Source: Taudactylus pleione (taxonomy: Eukaryota > Chordata > Amphibia > Anura > Myobatrachidae). From it: a DNA stretch of 64,000 bases. The notes beneath the pieces are model-generated. The model saw only the letters and a list, made by a program, of their open reading frames with translations. It made no database searches and was not told the DNA's origin. Below are positions 10,803-23,171 of the stretch, in pieces. The stretch covers positions 4,779,001 to 4,843,000 of the forward strand of contig JAUIMM010000566.1 of the NCBI GenBank assembly GCA_031769625.1. The letters run 5' to 3'. The position numbers and the translations under genes are program-made. How positions within the stretch are numbered: the stretch's first letter is position 1; the number at the start of each line of letters is the position of its first letter.

Positions 10803-13800
10803 CAGGGGTGTATGTAACCATTGGTCAGGATGGCACTCGCCAGGGGCGCTGTACGAGGAGGGGTGCCACCCGGTGGTGCCACACATGGCCATGGGCTAGA
10901 AATCAGGGCCTCCGATCATGACTTTGGTGTGTACTCTGGGCACGAGCAGCCGCTAATGCTTACCGGCGGCTAGGGACTTATTTAGTGATAGTGGAGACGC
11001 TGGTAGCGGTACAGAGCCCCGGATCACAAACACTGACTGTGTGTGACAGACCACCTGACTAAGGAGTCAGCCAGCCCAGCCCCTACTTATCCAGGCCCGC
11101 AAAATGGCCACAGCATCGGTTTCAACACAGCCAGCAGCCGCCCTCTGTTGTGTACCGCGATACCTTCTGGATTCCCAGCTCCCTGCACTGCAGCATCTAC
11201 CGCTGCCATGCAATGTCTAGCAGTGGGCTGGCCTGTCACTGACAGAGTCAGAGGAGCCAGCGAGCAGCACTCCTATAAGAAGATAGAAGACAGCAGGGAG
11301 CACCTTACCAGCATTATCAGTAAGTTACTTAAAGTAACTACTGCTCGGGAGGCATCTGGTCCTATGGAACACAAAATGTGGGATTAATGTGGAGGGGAAC
11401 ACAGACTATAGTGTGGGCGGGGAAACAAGGGAGCACACACAGTGGGATAAGGGAAGGGGAGCTCAGTGTGGGGGCTGGATGGAGAAGGAGAGCACAGTGT
11501 GGGAGGGGGAAGGGGAGCACAGAGTGGGGGCTTGATGGAGAAGGGGAGTGCAGTATGTGGGATATGGAGGGGGAAGGGGAGCACAGTATGGGATATGGAG
11601 GGGGAAGAGGAGCACAGAGTGGGGACTAGATGGAGAAGGGGAGCACATTGTGAGATGTGGAGTGGGAAGGGGAAGTGGAGCAGAGTGGGGGCTGGATGGA
11701 GAAGGGGAGCGCAGTATGTGGGATATGGAGGGGGGAATGGGAGCACAGTGTAGGAATGTGGGAAGGGGAGCACAGTGTGGGGGCTGGATGGAGAAGGGGA
11801 GCACAGTGTGGGATGTGGAGTGGGAAGGAGAGCACAGACTGGCATGTGGAGGGAAGCACAGTGTAGGAATGGGGGAAGGAGAGCGCAGTGTGGGATGAGA
11901 ATGGAGGAAGGGAAGCACAGTATGGGATGTGGAGGGGAGAAGGGAAGCACAGTATGGGATGTGGAGGGGAGAAGGGAAGCACAGTATGGGATGTGGAGGG
12001 GAGAAGGGAAGCACAGTATGGGATGTGGAGGGGAGAAGGGAAGCACAGTATGGGATGTGGAGGGGAGAAGGAGAGCACAGGATGGGATGTGGAGGGGAGA
12101 AGGGAAGCACAGTATGGGATGTGGAGGGGAGAAGGGAAGCACAGTATGGGATGTGGAGGGGAGAAGGGAAGCACAGTATGGGATGTGGAGGGGAGAAGGA
12201 GAGCACAGTACGGGATGTGGAGAGGAAAAGGGAAGCACAGTATGGGATGTGGAGAGGAGAAGGAGAGCACAGTATGGGATGTGGAGGGGAGAAGGGAGAG
12301 CACAGTATGGGATGTGGAGAGGAGAAGGGAAGCACAGTATGGGATGTGGAGGGGAGAAGGAGAGCACAGTATGGGATGTGGAGGGGAGAAGGGAAGCACA
12401 GTATGGGATGTGGAACGGAGAAGGAGAGCACAGTATGGGATGTGGAGGGAGAAGGGAAGCACATTATAGGATGTGGAGGGGAGAAGGGAAGCACAGTATG
12501 GGATGTGGAGGGGAGAAGGGAAGCACAGTATGGGATGTGGAGGGGAGAAGGGAAGCACAGTATGGGATGTGGAGGGGAGAAGGAAAGCACAGTATGGGAT
12601 GTGGAGGGGAGAAGGAGAGCACAGTATGGGATGTGGAGGGGATAAGGGAAGCACAGTATGGGATGTGGAGGGGAGAAGGAGAGCACAGTATGGGATGTGG
12701 AGGGGAGAAGGGAAGCACAGTATGGGATGTGGAGAGGAGAAGGGAAGCACAGTATGGGATGTGGAGGGGAGAAGGAGAGCACAGTATGGGATGTGGAGGG
12801 GAGAAGGAGAGCACAGTATGGGATGTGGAGAGGAGAAGGGAAGCACAGTATGGGATGTGGAGTGGAGAAGGGAAGCACAGTATGGGATGTGGAGGGGAGA
12901 AGGAGAGCACAGTATGGGATGTGGAGGGGAGAAGGGAAGCACAGTTTGGGATGTGGAGGGGAGAAGGAGAGCACAGTATGGGATGTGGAGAGGAGGAGGG
13001 AAGCATAGTATGGGATGTGGAGGGGAGAAGGAGAGCACAGTATGGGATGTGGAGGGGAGAAGGGAAGCACAGTATGGGATGTGGAGGGGAGAAGGAGAGC
13101 ACAGTATGGGATGTGGAGGGGAGAAGGGAAGCACACTATGGGATGTGGAGGGGAGAAGGAGAGCACAGTATGGGATGTGGAGGGGAGAAGGGAAGCATAG
13201 TATGGGATGTGGAGGGGAGAAGGAGAGCACAGTATGGGATGTGGAGGGGAGAAGGGAAGCACAGTATGGGATGTGGAGGGGAGGAGAGCACAGTATGGGA
13301 TGTGGAGGGGAGAAGGGAAGCACAGTATGGGATGTGGAGGGGAGAAGGGAAGCACAGTATGGGATGTGGAGGGGAGAAGGAAAGCACAGTATGGGATGTG
13401 GAGGGGAGAAGGGAAGCACAGTATGTGATGTGGAGTGGAGATGGAGAGCACAGTATGGGATGTGGAGGGGAGAAGGGAAGCACAGTATGGGATGTGGAGT
13501 GGAGAAGGAAAGCACAGTATGGGATGTGGAGGGGAGAAGGGAAGCACAGTATGGGATGTGGAGGGGAGAAGGAGAGCACAGTATGGGATGTGGAGAGGAG
13601 AAGGGCAGCACAGTATGGGATGTGGAGGGGAGAAGGGAAGCACAGTATGGGATGTGGAGGGGAGAAGGGAAGCACAGTATGGGATGTGGAGGGGAGAAGG
13701 AGAGCACAGTATGGGATGTGGAGGGGAGAAGGGAAGCACAGTATGGGATGTGGAGGGGAGAAGGAGAGCACAGTATGGGATGTGGAGGGGAGAAGGGAAG

Positions 13801-16800
13801 CACAGTTTGGGATGTGGAGGGGAGAAGGAGAGCACAGTATGGGATGTGGAGGGGAGAAGGAGAGCACAGTATGGGATGTGGAGAGGAGAAGGGAAGCACA
13901 GTATGGGATGTGGAGGGGAGAAGGGAAGCACAGTTTGGGATGTTGAGGGGAGAAGGGAAGCACAGTATGGGATGTGGAGCGGAGAAGGAGAGCACAGTAT
14001 GGGATGTGGAGAGGAGAAGGGAAGCACAGTATGGGATGTGGAGGGGAGAAGGAAAGCACAGTATGGGATGTGGAGGGGAGAAGGAGAGCACAGTATGGGA
14101 TATGAAGGGGAGAAGGAGAGCACAGTATGGGATGTGGAGGGGAAACGGGAAGCACAGTATGGGATGTGGAGGGGAGAAGGGAAGCACAGTATGGGATGTG
14201 GAGGGGAGAAGGAGAGCACAGTATGGGATGTGGAGGGGAGAAGGGAAGCATAGTATGGGATGTGGAGGGGAGAAGGGAAGCACAGTATGGGATGTGGAGG
14301 GGAGAAGGGAAGCACAGTTTGGGATGTGGAGGGGAGAAGGGGAGCACAGTATGGGATGTGGAGGGGAGAAGGAGAGCACAGTATGGGATGTGGAGGGGAG
14401 AAGGGAAGCACAGTATGGGATGTGGAGGGGAGAAGGGAAGCACAGTATGGGATGTGGAGGGGAGAAGGAGAGCACAGTACGGGATGTGGAGAGGAAAAGG
14501 GAAGCACAGTATGGGATGTGGAGAGGAGAAGGAGAGCACAGTATGGGATGTGGAGGGTAGAAGGGAGAGCACAGTATGGGATGTGGAGAGGAGAAGGGAA
14601 GCACAGTATGGGATGTGGAGGGGAGAAGGAGAGCACAGTATGGGATGTGGAGGGGAGAAGGGAAGCACAGTATGGGATGTGGAACGGAGAAGGAGAGCAC
14701 AGTATGGGATGTGGAGGGAGAAGGGAAGCACATTATAGGATGTGGAGGGGAGAAGGGAAGCACAGTATGGGATGTGGAGGGGAGAAGGGAAGCACAGTAT
14801 GGGATGTGGAGGGGAGAAGGGAAGCACAGTATGGGATGTGGAGGGGAGAATGAAAGCACAGTATGGGATGTGGAGGGGAGAAGGAGAGCACAGTATGGGA
14901 TGTGGAGGGGATAAGGAAAGCACAGTATGGGATGTGGAGGGGAGAAGGAGAGCACAGTATGGGATGTGGAGGGGAGAAGGGAAGCACAGTTTGGGATGTG
15001 GAGGGGAGGAGAGCACAGTATGGGATGTGGAGAGGAGAAGGGAAGCACAGTATGGGATGTGGAGGGGAGAAGGAGAGCACAGTATGGGATGTGGAGGGGA
15101 GAAGGAGAGCACAGTATGGGATGTGGAGAGGAGAAGGGACGCACAGTATGGGATGTGGATGGGAGAAGGGAAGCACAGTATGGGATGTGGAGGGGAGAAG
15201 GAGAGCACAGTATGGGATGTGGAGGGGAGAAGGGAAGCACAGTTTGGGATGTGGAGGGGAGAAGGAGAGCACAGTATGGGATGTGGAGAGGAGGAGGGAA
15301 GCATAGTATGGGATGTGGAGGGGAGAAGGAGAGCACAGTATGGGATGTGGAGGGGAGAAGGGAAGCACAGTATGGGATGTGGAGGGGAGAAGGAGAGCAC
15401 AGTATGGGATGTGGAGGGGAGAAGGGAAGCACACTATGGGATGTGGAGGGGAGAAGGAGAGCACAGTATGGGATGTGGAGGGGAGAAGGGAAGCATAGTA
15501 TGGGATGTGGAGGGGAGAAGGAGAGCACAGTATGGGATGTGGAGGGGAGAAGGGAAGCACAGTATGGGATGTGGAGGGGAGAAGGAGAGCACAGTATGGG
15601 ATGTGGAGGGGAGAAGGGAAGCACAGTATGGGATGTGGAGGGGAGAAGGGAAGCACAGTATGGGATGTGGAGGGGAGAAGGAAAGCACAGTATGGGATGT
15701 GGAGGGGAGAAGGGAAGCACAGTATGTGATGTGGAGGGGAGATGGAGAGCACAGTATGGGATGTGGAGAGGAGAAGGGATGCACAGTATGGGATGTGGAG
15801 GCGAGAAGGGAAGCACAGTATGGGATGTGGAGTGGAGAAGGGAAGCACAGTATGGGATGTGGAGGGGAGAAGGAAAGCACAGTATGGGATGTGGAGGGGA
15901 GAAGGGAAGCACAGTATGGGATGTGGAGGGGAGAAGGAGAGCACAGTATGGGATGTGGAGAGGAGAAGGGCAGCACAGTATGGGATGTGGAGGGGAGAAG
16001 GGAAGCACAGTATGGGATGTGGAGGGGAGAAGGGAAGCACAGTATGGGATGTGGAGGGGAGAAGGAGAGCACAGTATGGGATGTGGAGGGGAGAAGGAGA
16101 GCACAGTATGGGATGTGGAGGGGAGAAGGGAAGCACAGTATGGGATGTGGAGGGGAGAAGGAGAGCACAGTATGGGATGTGGAGGGGAGAAGGGAAGCAC
16201 AGTTTGGGATGTGGAGGGGAGAAGGAGAGCACAGTATGGGATGTGGAGGGGAGAAGGAGAGCACAGTATGGGATGTGGAGAGGAGAAGGGAAGCACAGTA
16301 TGGGATGTGGAGGGGAGAAGGGAAGCACAGTTTGGGATGTTGAGGGGAGAAGGGAAGCACAGTATGGGATGTGGAGGGGAGAAGAAGAGCACAGTATGGG
16401 ATGTGGAGAGGAGAAGTGAAGCACAGTATGGGATGTGGAGGGGAGAAGGGAAGCACAGTATGGGATGTGGAGGGGAGAAGGAGAGCACAGTATGGGATGT
16501 GGAGGGGAGAAGGAGAGCACAGTATGGGATGTGGAGGGGAGAAGGGAAGCACAGTATGGGATGTGGAGGGGAGAAGGGAAGCACAGTATGGGATGTGGAG
16601 GGGAGAAGGGAAGCACAGTTTGGGATGTGGAGGGGAGAAGGGAAGCACAGTATGGGATGTGGAGGGGAGAAGGAGAGCACAGTATGGGATGTGGAGGGGA
16701 GAAGGAGAGCACAGTATGGGATGTGGAGGGGAGAAGGGAAGCACAGTATGGGATGTGGAGGGGAGAAGGGAAGCACAGTATGGGATGTGGAGGGGAGAAG

Positions 16801-17323
16801 GAGAGCACAGTATGGGATGTGGAGGGGAGAAGGGAAGCACAGTATGGGATGTGGAGGGGAGAAGGGATGCACAGTATGGGATGTGGAGGGGAGAAGGGAA
16901 GCACAGTATGGGATCGGGAGCCCTCAGTGTGTATTACTCAAAAGTTGCGCACATCGAACAGCAGTGAACCCGGCAAAAGCTGTTACAGTCTCTGACACCA
17001 TCCACCAGGATCACAACTTTGAGTGACACACACTAACAGTGAGACAGACTGGGCGGCTAAGTGTGCTGCTTCTGACAACTGGGGGGTGGCTTGCACACAG
17101 GGGCACCCTGGGGCAGGGCAGCTACTGACATCGGTCAGTGTGCCCACCCCTAGGCAGAAACTAGAGACTGAAGGTGGATACTTTTATTGAATTAATCTCT
17201 ATTTTAATTAATTTATTTTTTTTAACTGGAAGAACAGCGTGCAATTATTCTGAAAATATGGGGGGTGGGGGGTGCCAGTCCCTTACTTTGCCAGGGGCGT
17301 TCGGACCCCTAGATACACCACTG
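10803..17323. mobile_element. hAT-like element carrying the 32-bp minisatellite
   Basis: The left end reads 'caggggtgtatgtaacc' and the complement of the right end reads 'cagtggtgtatctaggg', an imperfect hAT-style inverted repeat. The immediately flanking 8-mers are 'ggcatgac' (10795-10802) and 'ggcgtgac' (17324-17331), which differ by one CpG-type transition. The element is about 6.5 kb, of which about 5.5 kb is tandem repeat. About 580 bp of unique sequence lies to the left and 410 bp to the right. I found no transposase motif in these parts, so it was probably non-autonomous before the array expanded. Confidence 0.7.
11380..16912 (+). repeat. 32-bp minisatellite, about 170 units, with higher-order structure
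   Basis: From about 11890 the units are nearly identical and 32 bp long, beginning 'gggatgtggaggggagaagg' and ending 'agcacagtat'. Two main subtypes ('aagggaagcac' and 'aaggagagcac') are intermixed. The plus strand of the consensus is 81% purine (26 of 32). The left margin, 11380-11890, holds diverged and longer relatives such as 'gctggatggagaaggggagc', while the right edge at 16912 is sharp. The unit contains no stop codon in any frame on either strand, and 32 is not a multiple of 3, so long open frames appear in every frame. The longest is 1748 codons on the minus strand (11626-16872). I do not regard any as a gene. Confidence 0.97.
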
Positions 17324-18270
17324 GGCGTGACATGCGGTCACGCCCCAAGATTGGCAATCATAATTGGGCGTAGCTCACTCCAGCCGCAATGAGTGTCACC
17401 AAAGCAAGTGGCGCCGCTGGTCTGCATCTTGCATGGTCTTACTGTACTTGGCCTGACATGCACTGTGCCGCTTACCCAGATACAAGCAGGTGTAAGTTGT
17501 AGAAGTATGCAAATCTGTCATGGTGTATAAATGTACACCCGCAGTTCTGGGCAAATATACACAGTCACATGTACGTATTATAGGTTATCTTTCTTGTAAC
17601 TTGTCAGAAATAAAACTATCATCACCTTTGCAGATTCATTATATTTTCTATTACAGAAATGTACACTTGTCTGTGAGTGCCCAAGGCCAGCTGTTTATAA
17701 ACTTCTTAGTTCTATAGTTTTGTAGACTATGACAAAAGACTACTGTACATTCCTGGGAACAGATGTACCTTTTTCATGACACAAAATGAACCATTGTATA
17801 GAAAAAGATGTACAATTTAAGATGCAATAATAACAAAAAAAAGAACATTTCTTTTCAACCTATTTATATATTTCTTTTTCTTTATTTCCTTTCTGCATAC
17901 AGGGACATGGGCACCATTCTTACAAATCAGTTTTGTTTCTATGGAAGCATGAAGCACACAAAGTGTGGCTATGAAAGTTCTTGTCATTAATTCCTGAGGC
18001 GGGAGAGCGTTTTGTAAGTTCCAGGAACCAGGCTTACAGTTCTGTGCAAACTGAAATCAATTATGTTTTCGTCTTCATTGCACAGTATGGCTACGTGGCA
18101 TTCTACAGTATTTCACTGCTAGCAGATAACCCATTCACAGGGAAAAGGGGTCGTTACTGCATTAGTGTCTTTGATGGCCCCTCAGCATTTAACCATTGAG
18201 CAAATTGCAATAATTGGTCATACTGCTTATTTTCAGAAGTATACTACATTATTTTTAATTTACAGAGGGA

Positions 18271-19024
18271 TAAATGTACTAAGCCTTGGAAAGAGATAAA
18301 GTACCAGCCAAATGGCTCCTAACTGTCATTATTCAAACACAGTCTGTAACATGACGGGTAGGAGCTGATTGGTTGGTACTTTATCGCTATGTACTTTTGG
18401 CCTGATTCAGAGCCGCTCGTAAGCGGCCGCTCGTTCGTTCCGAGCGATGTTTGCACAACTGCTCATGCGTACGGATCGTAATACGCATGCGTGAACCAGT
18501 CAGTGCGGCCAAAAATCGTTTGTTCGCTAAATAGCGAATGCCTGCTATTTTGAGTGACAGGAGGAGGCGTATGTGGGTGGTAACAGGGGAAGGTGCTTGA
18601 AAACGGGGAGTGGAGATCAGAACGCAGGCGTGCTTAAAGGTCAAAACGGGCGTTTCATGGGTGTGCATAATTAATACAGCCGCGTCATTGACCACGTCAC
18701 TGGGTTATTTTATAGTCAGCACTGCTCGCATGATTGCGGTAGGAAAAACCAACCACAAGAATAGCGAGCAGTTCATACGCTGGTCGATGTACTCGATTAA
18801 TCTAATAAATAGCGGACATCACGTAGGATGCGAGCGGCCAGGGGGTGTAGTTTCCCAAAAAACGACCGCAAGTTTTGTTCGCTCGTCAGACATAGAGGCG
18901 TGAACAGACCGCAAAGAGCGAACGGTTCATTTGAATAGCCACCCCTTTTTTCTGAACGAGCGAGCGCAAATAGCGTCCGGCTCTGAATCAGGCCCTCTGT
19001 CTCTCTCCAAGCTTAGTACATCTT
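18271..19024. mobile_element. CCAAT-box palindromic MITE interrupted by a second MITE
   Basis: The left part 18271-18398 ('gtactaagccttgg', 'agagataaagtaccagcc', then 'agctgattggttggtact') and the right part 18995-19024 ('tctctctccaagcttagtac') make one copy of the 6216 family. It is split by the element at 18399-18994. The left part shows the expected inverted halves around 'tcattattcaaacacag'. Confidence 0.75.
18399..18994. mobile_element. GGCCTGATTCAG palindromic MITE (copy 1)
   Basis: Inverted ends are 'ggcctgattcagagcc' and 'ggctctgaatcaggcc'. It sits inside another MITE. A clean 3-bp target duplication is not visible for this copy, unlike the six others in the window. No coding content. 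The interior shows strand-symmetric words (for example 'gcgtacggatcgtaatacgc'). Confidence 0.8.
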
Positions 19025-19145
19025 CCACTGTATGTTAAACAAGAAGAACATTTTGAGAATCGATATTAAAGGGGAGATGCATCAAACCTTTAAAAGAGAT
19101 AAAGTGGAGATGTTATCCTTAGTATCCAATCAGGTTCTATTATTT

Positions 19146-19275
19146 ATATTGCATAGGGGGAGATATATCAAAGCTTGGAGAGAGATAAAGTAAAGAGAGA
19201 TAAGGTACCAGCAATTTAAAAATTACAGTTAGGAGCTGATTGGTACTTTATCTCTCTCCAAGGGTTGATACATCT
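19146..19275. mobile_element. Short CCAAT-type palindromic MITE
   Basis: The left end 'gatatatcaaagcttgg' with 'agagagataaag' mirrors 'ctttatctctctccaagg' with 'ttgatacatct'. The centre keeps 'aggagctgattggtac'. A more diverged fragment of the same kind abuts it at 19075-19140. Confidence 0.7.
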
Positions 19276-19672
19276 ACCCCAAATCATGTAGAAAAAATGT
19301 GTCAGTACAAAAGCTCCATTACTTCTTTACAAGCACTGCTGGAGATCTGTGAAGGGACTGCACCCTATTGCCCAAATTCAGAAAGTGTTCATCATCAGAG
19401 GTTCGAGCCTAATTTGTTAGCTCAGAGGGTGACTTACTATAGTATGTAACTTTTTCCTTATAGGATGGATCTCAGTTTGACACCATCCACCCAATCAAGC
19501 TTGGGCACAGTTGGGAAAAAAATATAATAAGTTTAACATTTCTTATAGTTTGATAAAAATGGATGCAGGCAGGTAACCATGGGTTTATCAAGTGGGCAGA
19601 AAATTCAGTTTCACTGAGGCTGAAATTGTGCCCTCCTCTTCCTTCACCCAAACTAACCTACTGTAAATATTG

Positions 19673-20020
19673 TATTATTATTATTATTATTGTTTATTTA
19701 TATGGCGCCACAAGTGTTCCGCAGCGCCTTACAAAGTACATAAACAAATAATTTGACAACGGACTTACAGTAAAAAATAGGACAAGGACATGGATAATAT
19801 ACATTGCTACATTAGTGACCATAACACCTAGATATGCAACAGAGCGTAAGCAACCAAGTGTTAGGTGCCATGGTGGGGAGTAAGAAGTAGGTGAAAGTAA
19901 AGTAAGGAGAAGCACAAGAGGGTAGAGGCCCTGCTCGTAAGAGCTTGCATTCTAAAGGGGAGGGGCAGACAAACAGGTGTGACACAGATGGGGTAAACGG
20001 AGGAAGGAGAAGTATCATAT
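19673..20020 (-). mobile_element. CR1/L2-like LINE 3' tail (copy 1)
   Basis: Read on the minus strand, the element ends 'ggcgccatataaataaac' followed by (ATA)n, with an AATAAA word next to a microsatellite tail. The same 350-bp sequence occurs at 24037-24395 and 50147-50640. The longest copy keeps a LINE ORF2 C-terminal peptide, which is why I assign the family. It is heavily 5'-truncated. Confidence 0.75.
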
Positions 20021-20513
20021 ATGATTCATGGCATGCCTAACAATATTACACCCCCCAGCTTACTTTTGCTGCCCTCCAAATTGCTGTAGCATCCTATACT
20101 TCCCATCACTATTACATAATAAATTAAAAATAATTGTGTAATTGTAAACACAGATACATAAGAAAGTTAAAGGGGCATATTCAATTAGGTGCGAAAATAG
20201 CAAAAATCCTGCCCATGCAAGGTTTTCCCGCAGGTGCAGAATTTTTGCTATTCCATTAGGTGCAGGGTTTTCATTCTCTGAGTGGTGGGAGGTTTTTTTT
20301 TCACAGCCTCAGAGCACGACCAATTTTTCCTAAAATCCATATTTTGGGAATTTCTCTGGGACCCCTGTGGCACCCCCTAATGACTAATTAAGCAATTGAA
20401 AGTTACCAATTAGCTCAATTAGTCAGTAATTACTCACCTTCTGAAGTGCTGTCTTCTTTCTCCAGGGTTGGGATCCGGTCTTCTGCAGCAGCGTTGTGTG
20501 TGAGTGTGTGTAG

Positions 20514-20923
20514 CAGGGCCTGAGCACCCTGTGCCGGCCCGGTACGCGCGTGCAACCGAAATTGGGGGCGTGGCCTCATTACCATAGGTCACGCCTCCTA
20601 AGTGACGTTATTTGGAGGTCCAAATAACATCAGGCTGGGGTTAAAGCCCAGCCCTCCGTCACTGGCTGTGCTTCCCCCAGCCCTCTCCCGTCAGTGAATG
20701 GATGTGCGCGGCTTCCATTCACTCTCTGGGATCCGGCACCGCCGCACAGCTGCGGCGGTGGGGGTCCCCAACCTCCCGATTTGACCACCCGCGGGCCACT
20801 TCAGCCCACGGGTGGAACAGCGGGACAGTACCGCTGAAATCGGGATTTTGGGGAGGGGTGCGCCCTCTATGGGTGGCGCCCCTGTGCGACCGCACTGGTC
20901 GAACACCCCTAGAGCCGGCCCTG
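20514..20923. mobile_element. Non-autonomous hAT-type element with 8-bp TSD (copy 2)
   Basis: It begins 'cagggcctgagcaccctg' and ends 'cctagagccggccctg'. The exact 8-mer 'gtgtgtag' flanks it (20506-20513 and 20924-20931). It shares the 'gcgaccgcactggtcgaac' block and the 'ttatttggaggtccaaataa' palindrome with the copies at 8362 and 45151. Confidence 0.92.
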
Positions 20924-21344
20924 GTGTGTAGTATATGTGTGTGTAATTATGTGTGAGTGTCTGTGTGATCCCCCACCACCCTGTGTGTGTGAGCCCCCCC
21001 GGGAGGCAGCAGCAGGGAGAACTACATCTCCCAGAAGCCACCTCCCCTCCCAGCAGCCCCCTCCCCAGTGCAAAGATGGAGGGGAGGTGACTGGGAGCCA
21101 CGGAGACCACAGGAGTGAGTATCTAATGTTTTCTTGCACTGCAGTGTTTTCTAAGCCGAAAACTCTACGTGCATTTTTTTAAATTGGATACCGCGGGTAC
21201 CGGGAATGCGCATACCCACGGTAATCCAAAATTGGCCGTGTGGCTTCATCTGGTCCTGGTTATTGATGTGGTGTAAGTTTTATTGTAAACTGGTTTTTCA
21301 GGCAGAATTATTACAAATATACATCTAGCCACAAATAAATAGAT

Positions 21345-21348
21345 ATAG

Positions 21349-21391
<43 letters not shown>
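21345..21391. repeat. (ATAG)n microsatellite
   Basis: About eleven near-perfect 'gata' tetramers. Confidence 0.95.
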
Positions 21392-21559
21392 AACAGCTTA
21401 CACAGGATTTAGGACCACTACAGTAAAGTATACCACTCAGCCTATGACAGGGTACACACACACTGACTGACACAGACACACACCCCCACACCCCTATCAC
21501 TAAAAAACATGAATGCAGCAGGCAAAAAAATACAGCCAGCATGATTTCTTAAAGACCCC

Positions 21560-22300
21560 CCTCCCCTCCAGTAGTGGTCTCCCCTTTGCAGTGCCCCCAG
21601 TAGTAGTCCCCCTTATGCAGTGGTCCCAGTAGTACCTCTTATATAGTGCCCCCAGTAGTAGTGCCCCCTATGTAGTACCCGCAGTAGTGCCCCTTATATA
21701 GTGCCCCCAGTAGTATTCCCCCTATGCAGTGGCCCCAGTAGTACCCCTTATATAGGACCCCCAGTAGTAGTCCCACTATGCAGTATCCCCAGTAGTGACC
21801 CTTATATAGTGCCTCCAGTATTAGTCCCCCTTAGGCAGTGGCCCCAGTAGTACCCCTTATATAGTGCCCCCAGTAGTAGTCCCCCTTATGTAGTTCCCCC
21901 CAGTAGTGCCCATTATATAGTGCCCCCAGCAGTAGTCCCCCCAGAAATGCCCCTTATGTAGTGCCCCCAGTAGTAGTCCCCCCAGAAGTGCCCCTTATGT
22001 AGTGCCCCCAGTAGTAGTCCCCCCAGTAGTGCCCCTTATGTAGTGCCCCCAGTAGTAGTCCCCCCAGTAGTGCCCCTTATATAGTGTCCCAAGTAGTAGT
22101 CTCCCTATTCAGTGCCCCCAGAACGGACCATCTCCCTATTCAATACCCCCAGTAGCTACCCCCCTATACAGTGCCCCCCACTAGTGACCCCCCTATATAG
22201 TGCACCGAGTAGCACCCCCTATACAATGCCCCTAGTAGCGGCCACCCCCTATACAGTGCCCCCAGTAGTGCCCCCCCCTATGCAGTGCCAGTACCTGTGC
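21560..22300 (+). repeat. Degenerate minisatellite ('cccccagtagtagtcccc')
   Basis: C-rich units repeat with a local period of 41 bp (for example 21961, 22002, 22043), each pairing 'ccccttatgtagtg' with 'cccccagtagtagt'. Toward both ends the units drift and lose register. No frame suggests a gene. Confidence 0.85.
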
Positions 22301-23171
22301 CCCTAACACAGACACACAAAAACCCACAACTTACCTGAATACTTTCGTATATGTAGGAAATACAAATATATTCATTACTAATGCATACTTATAGTTAGAT
22401 ATGAACAGTCGCTTCAGGAACCCTTAGCAATTTTCCTAAAGCAATGACTAGTTTTAGAAACCCCCACTGGATGTTTGAATTAATCAGGCTGTTTTACAGT
22501 ATAAACACTTCTTGCCTATTTCTGTTTATAGTCATTAGATGTATTTATGTGTTGTTATTATTATTATATACTATACTTTTCTCTTCAGGGGACCTTATAT
22601 TGGTTATGCAATTTATGTATGTTTCTTTATTTCACATATGTTATATCTTCAATTATTTTATTATTTAATTTGCTGTTAGTTTAGTAGCACTACAGTAACA
22701 GTTAGCCATCGATATAATTAAATATACATCATTATATGAATTTTAAGACTACTAATTAGTGTTAAATAATTTTTTTTGTAAAGCACCACTGTTATATAAG
22801 GCGCTGTACAGTATATGTAAAAACACACATTCAGTACTGTAGTTAATACAATAGCATTTTTTATGGATTTTGCTATATGCTGGTTAGACTGCACAGGATT
22901 TGCATAAAAAAGATACAAACCTCAGACCTACTGTACATACTGCAGAACACGATATAAAGAAGGAATTTCAGTAGCATCTCAATATCTTAAATGTCATAAT
23001 ATCAGTTTAAGAAAGCACCTTAATTTGACATACATTCACCTTTATATTTTGCATTTTAAATGTCTTCTAATCATCAGTGCAACCTATTGCTATTCTTCAC
23101 AGCCCCATCTAATCTCTGTTGGTCGCTCACAGGCTATGGTGGGAAATGTTTACTGCATAGTACAGAGAATT
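22301..23171. other. AT-rich spacer
   Basis: No gene, RNA or repeat boundary that I can support. Confidence 0.5.

Noticed and set aside
11043..11387. 114-codon plus-strand frame left of the minisatellite
   Set aside because: Composition is unremarkable, there is no domain or splice context, and it lies inside the transposon with the array. Kept as non-coding.
11626..16872. Very long open frames (up to 1748 codons, both strands) as giant repetitive proteins
   Set aside because: All six frames are open because the 32-bp unit has no stop in any register. Variants ignore codon phase, and 2- and 3-bp unit changes shift frames freely. This is a property of the minisatellite.
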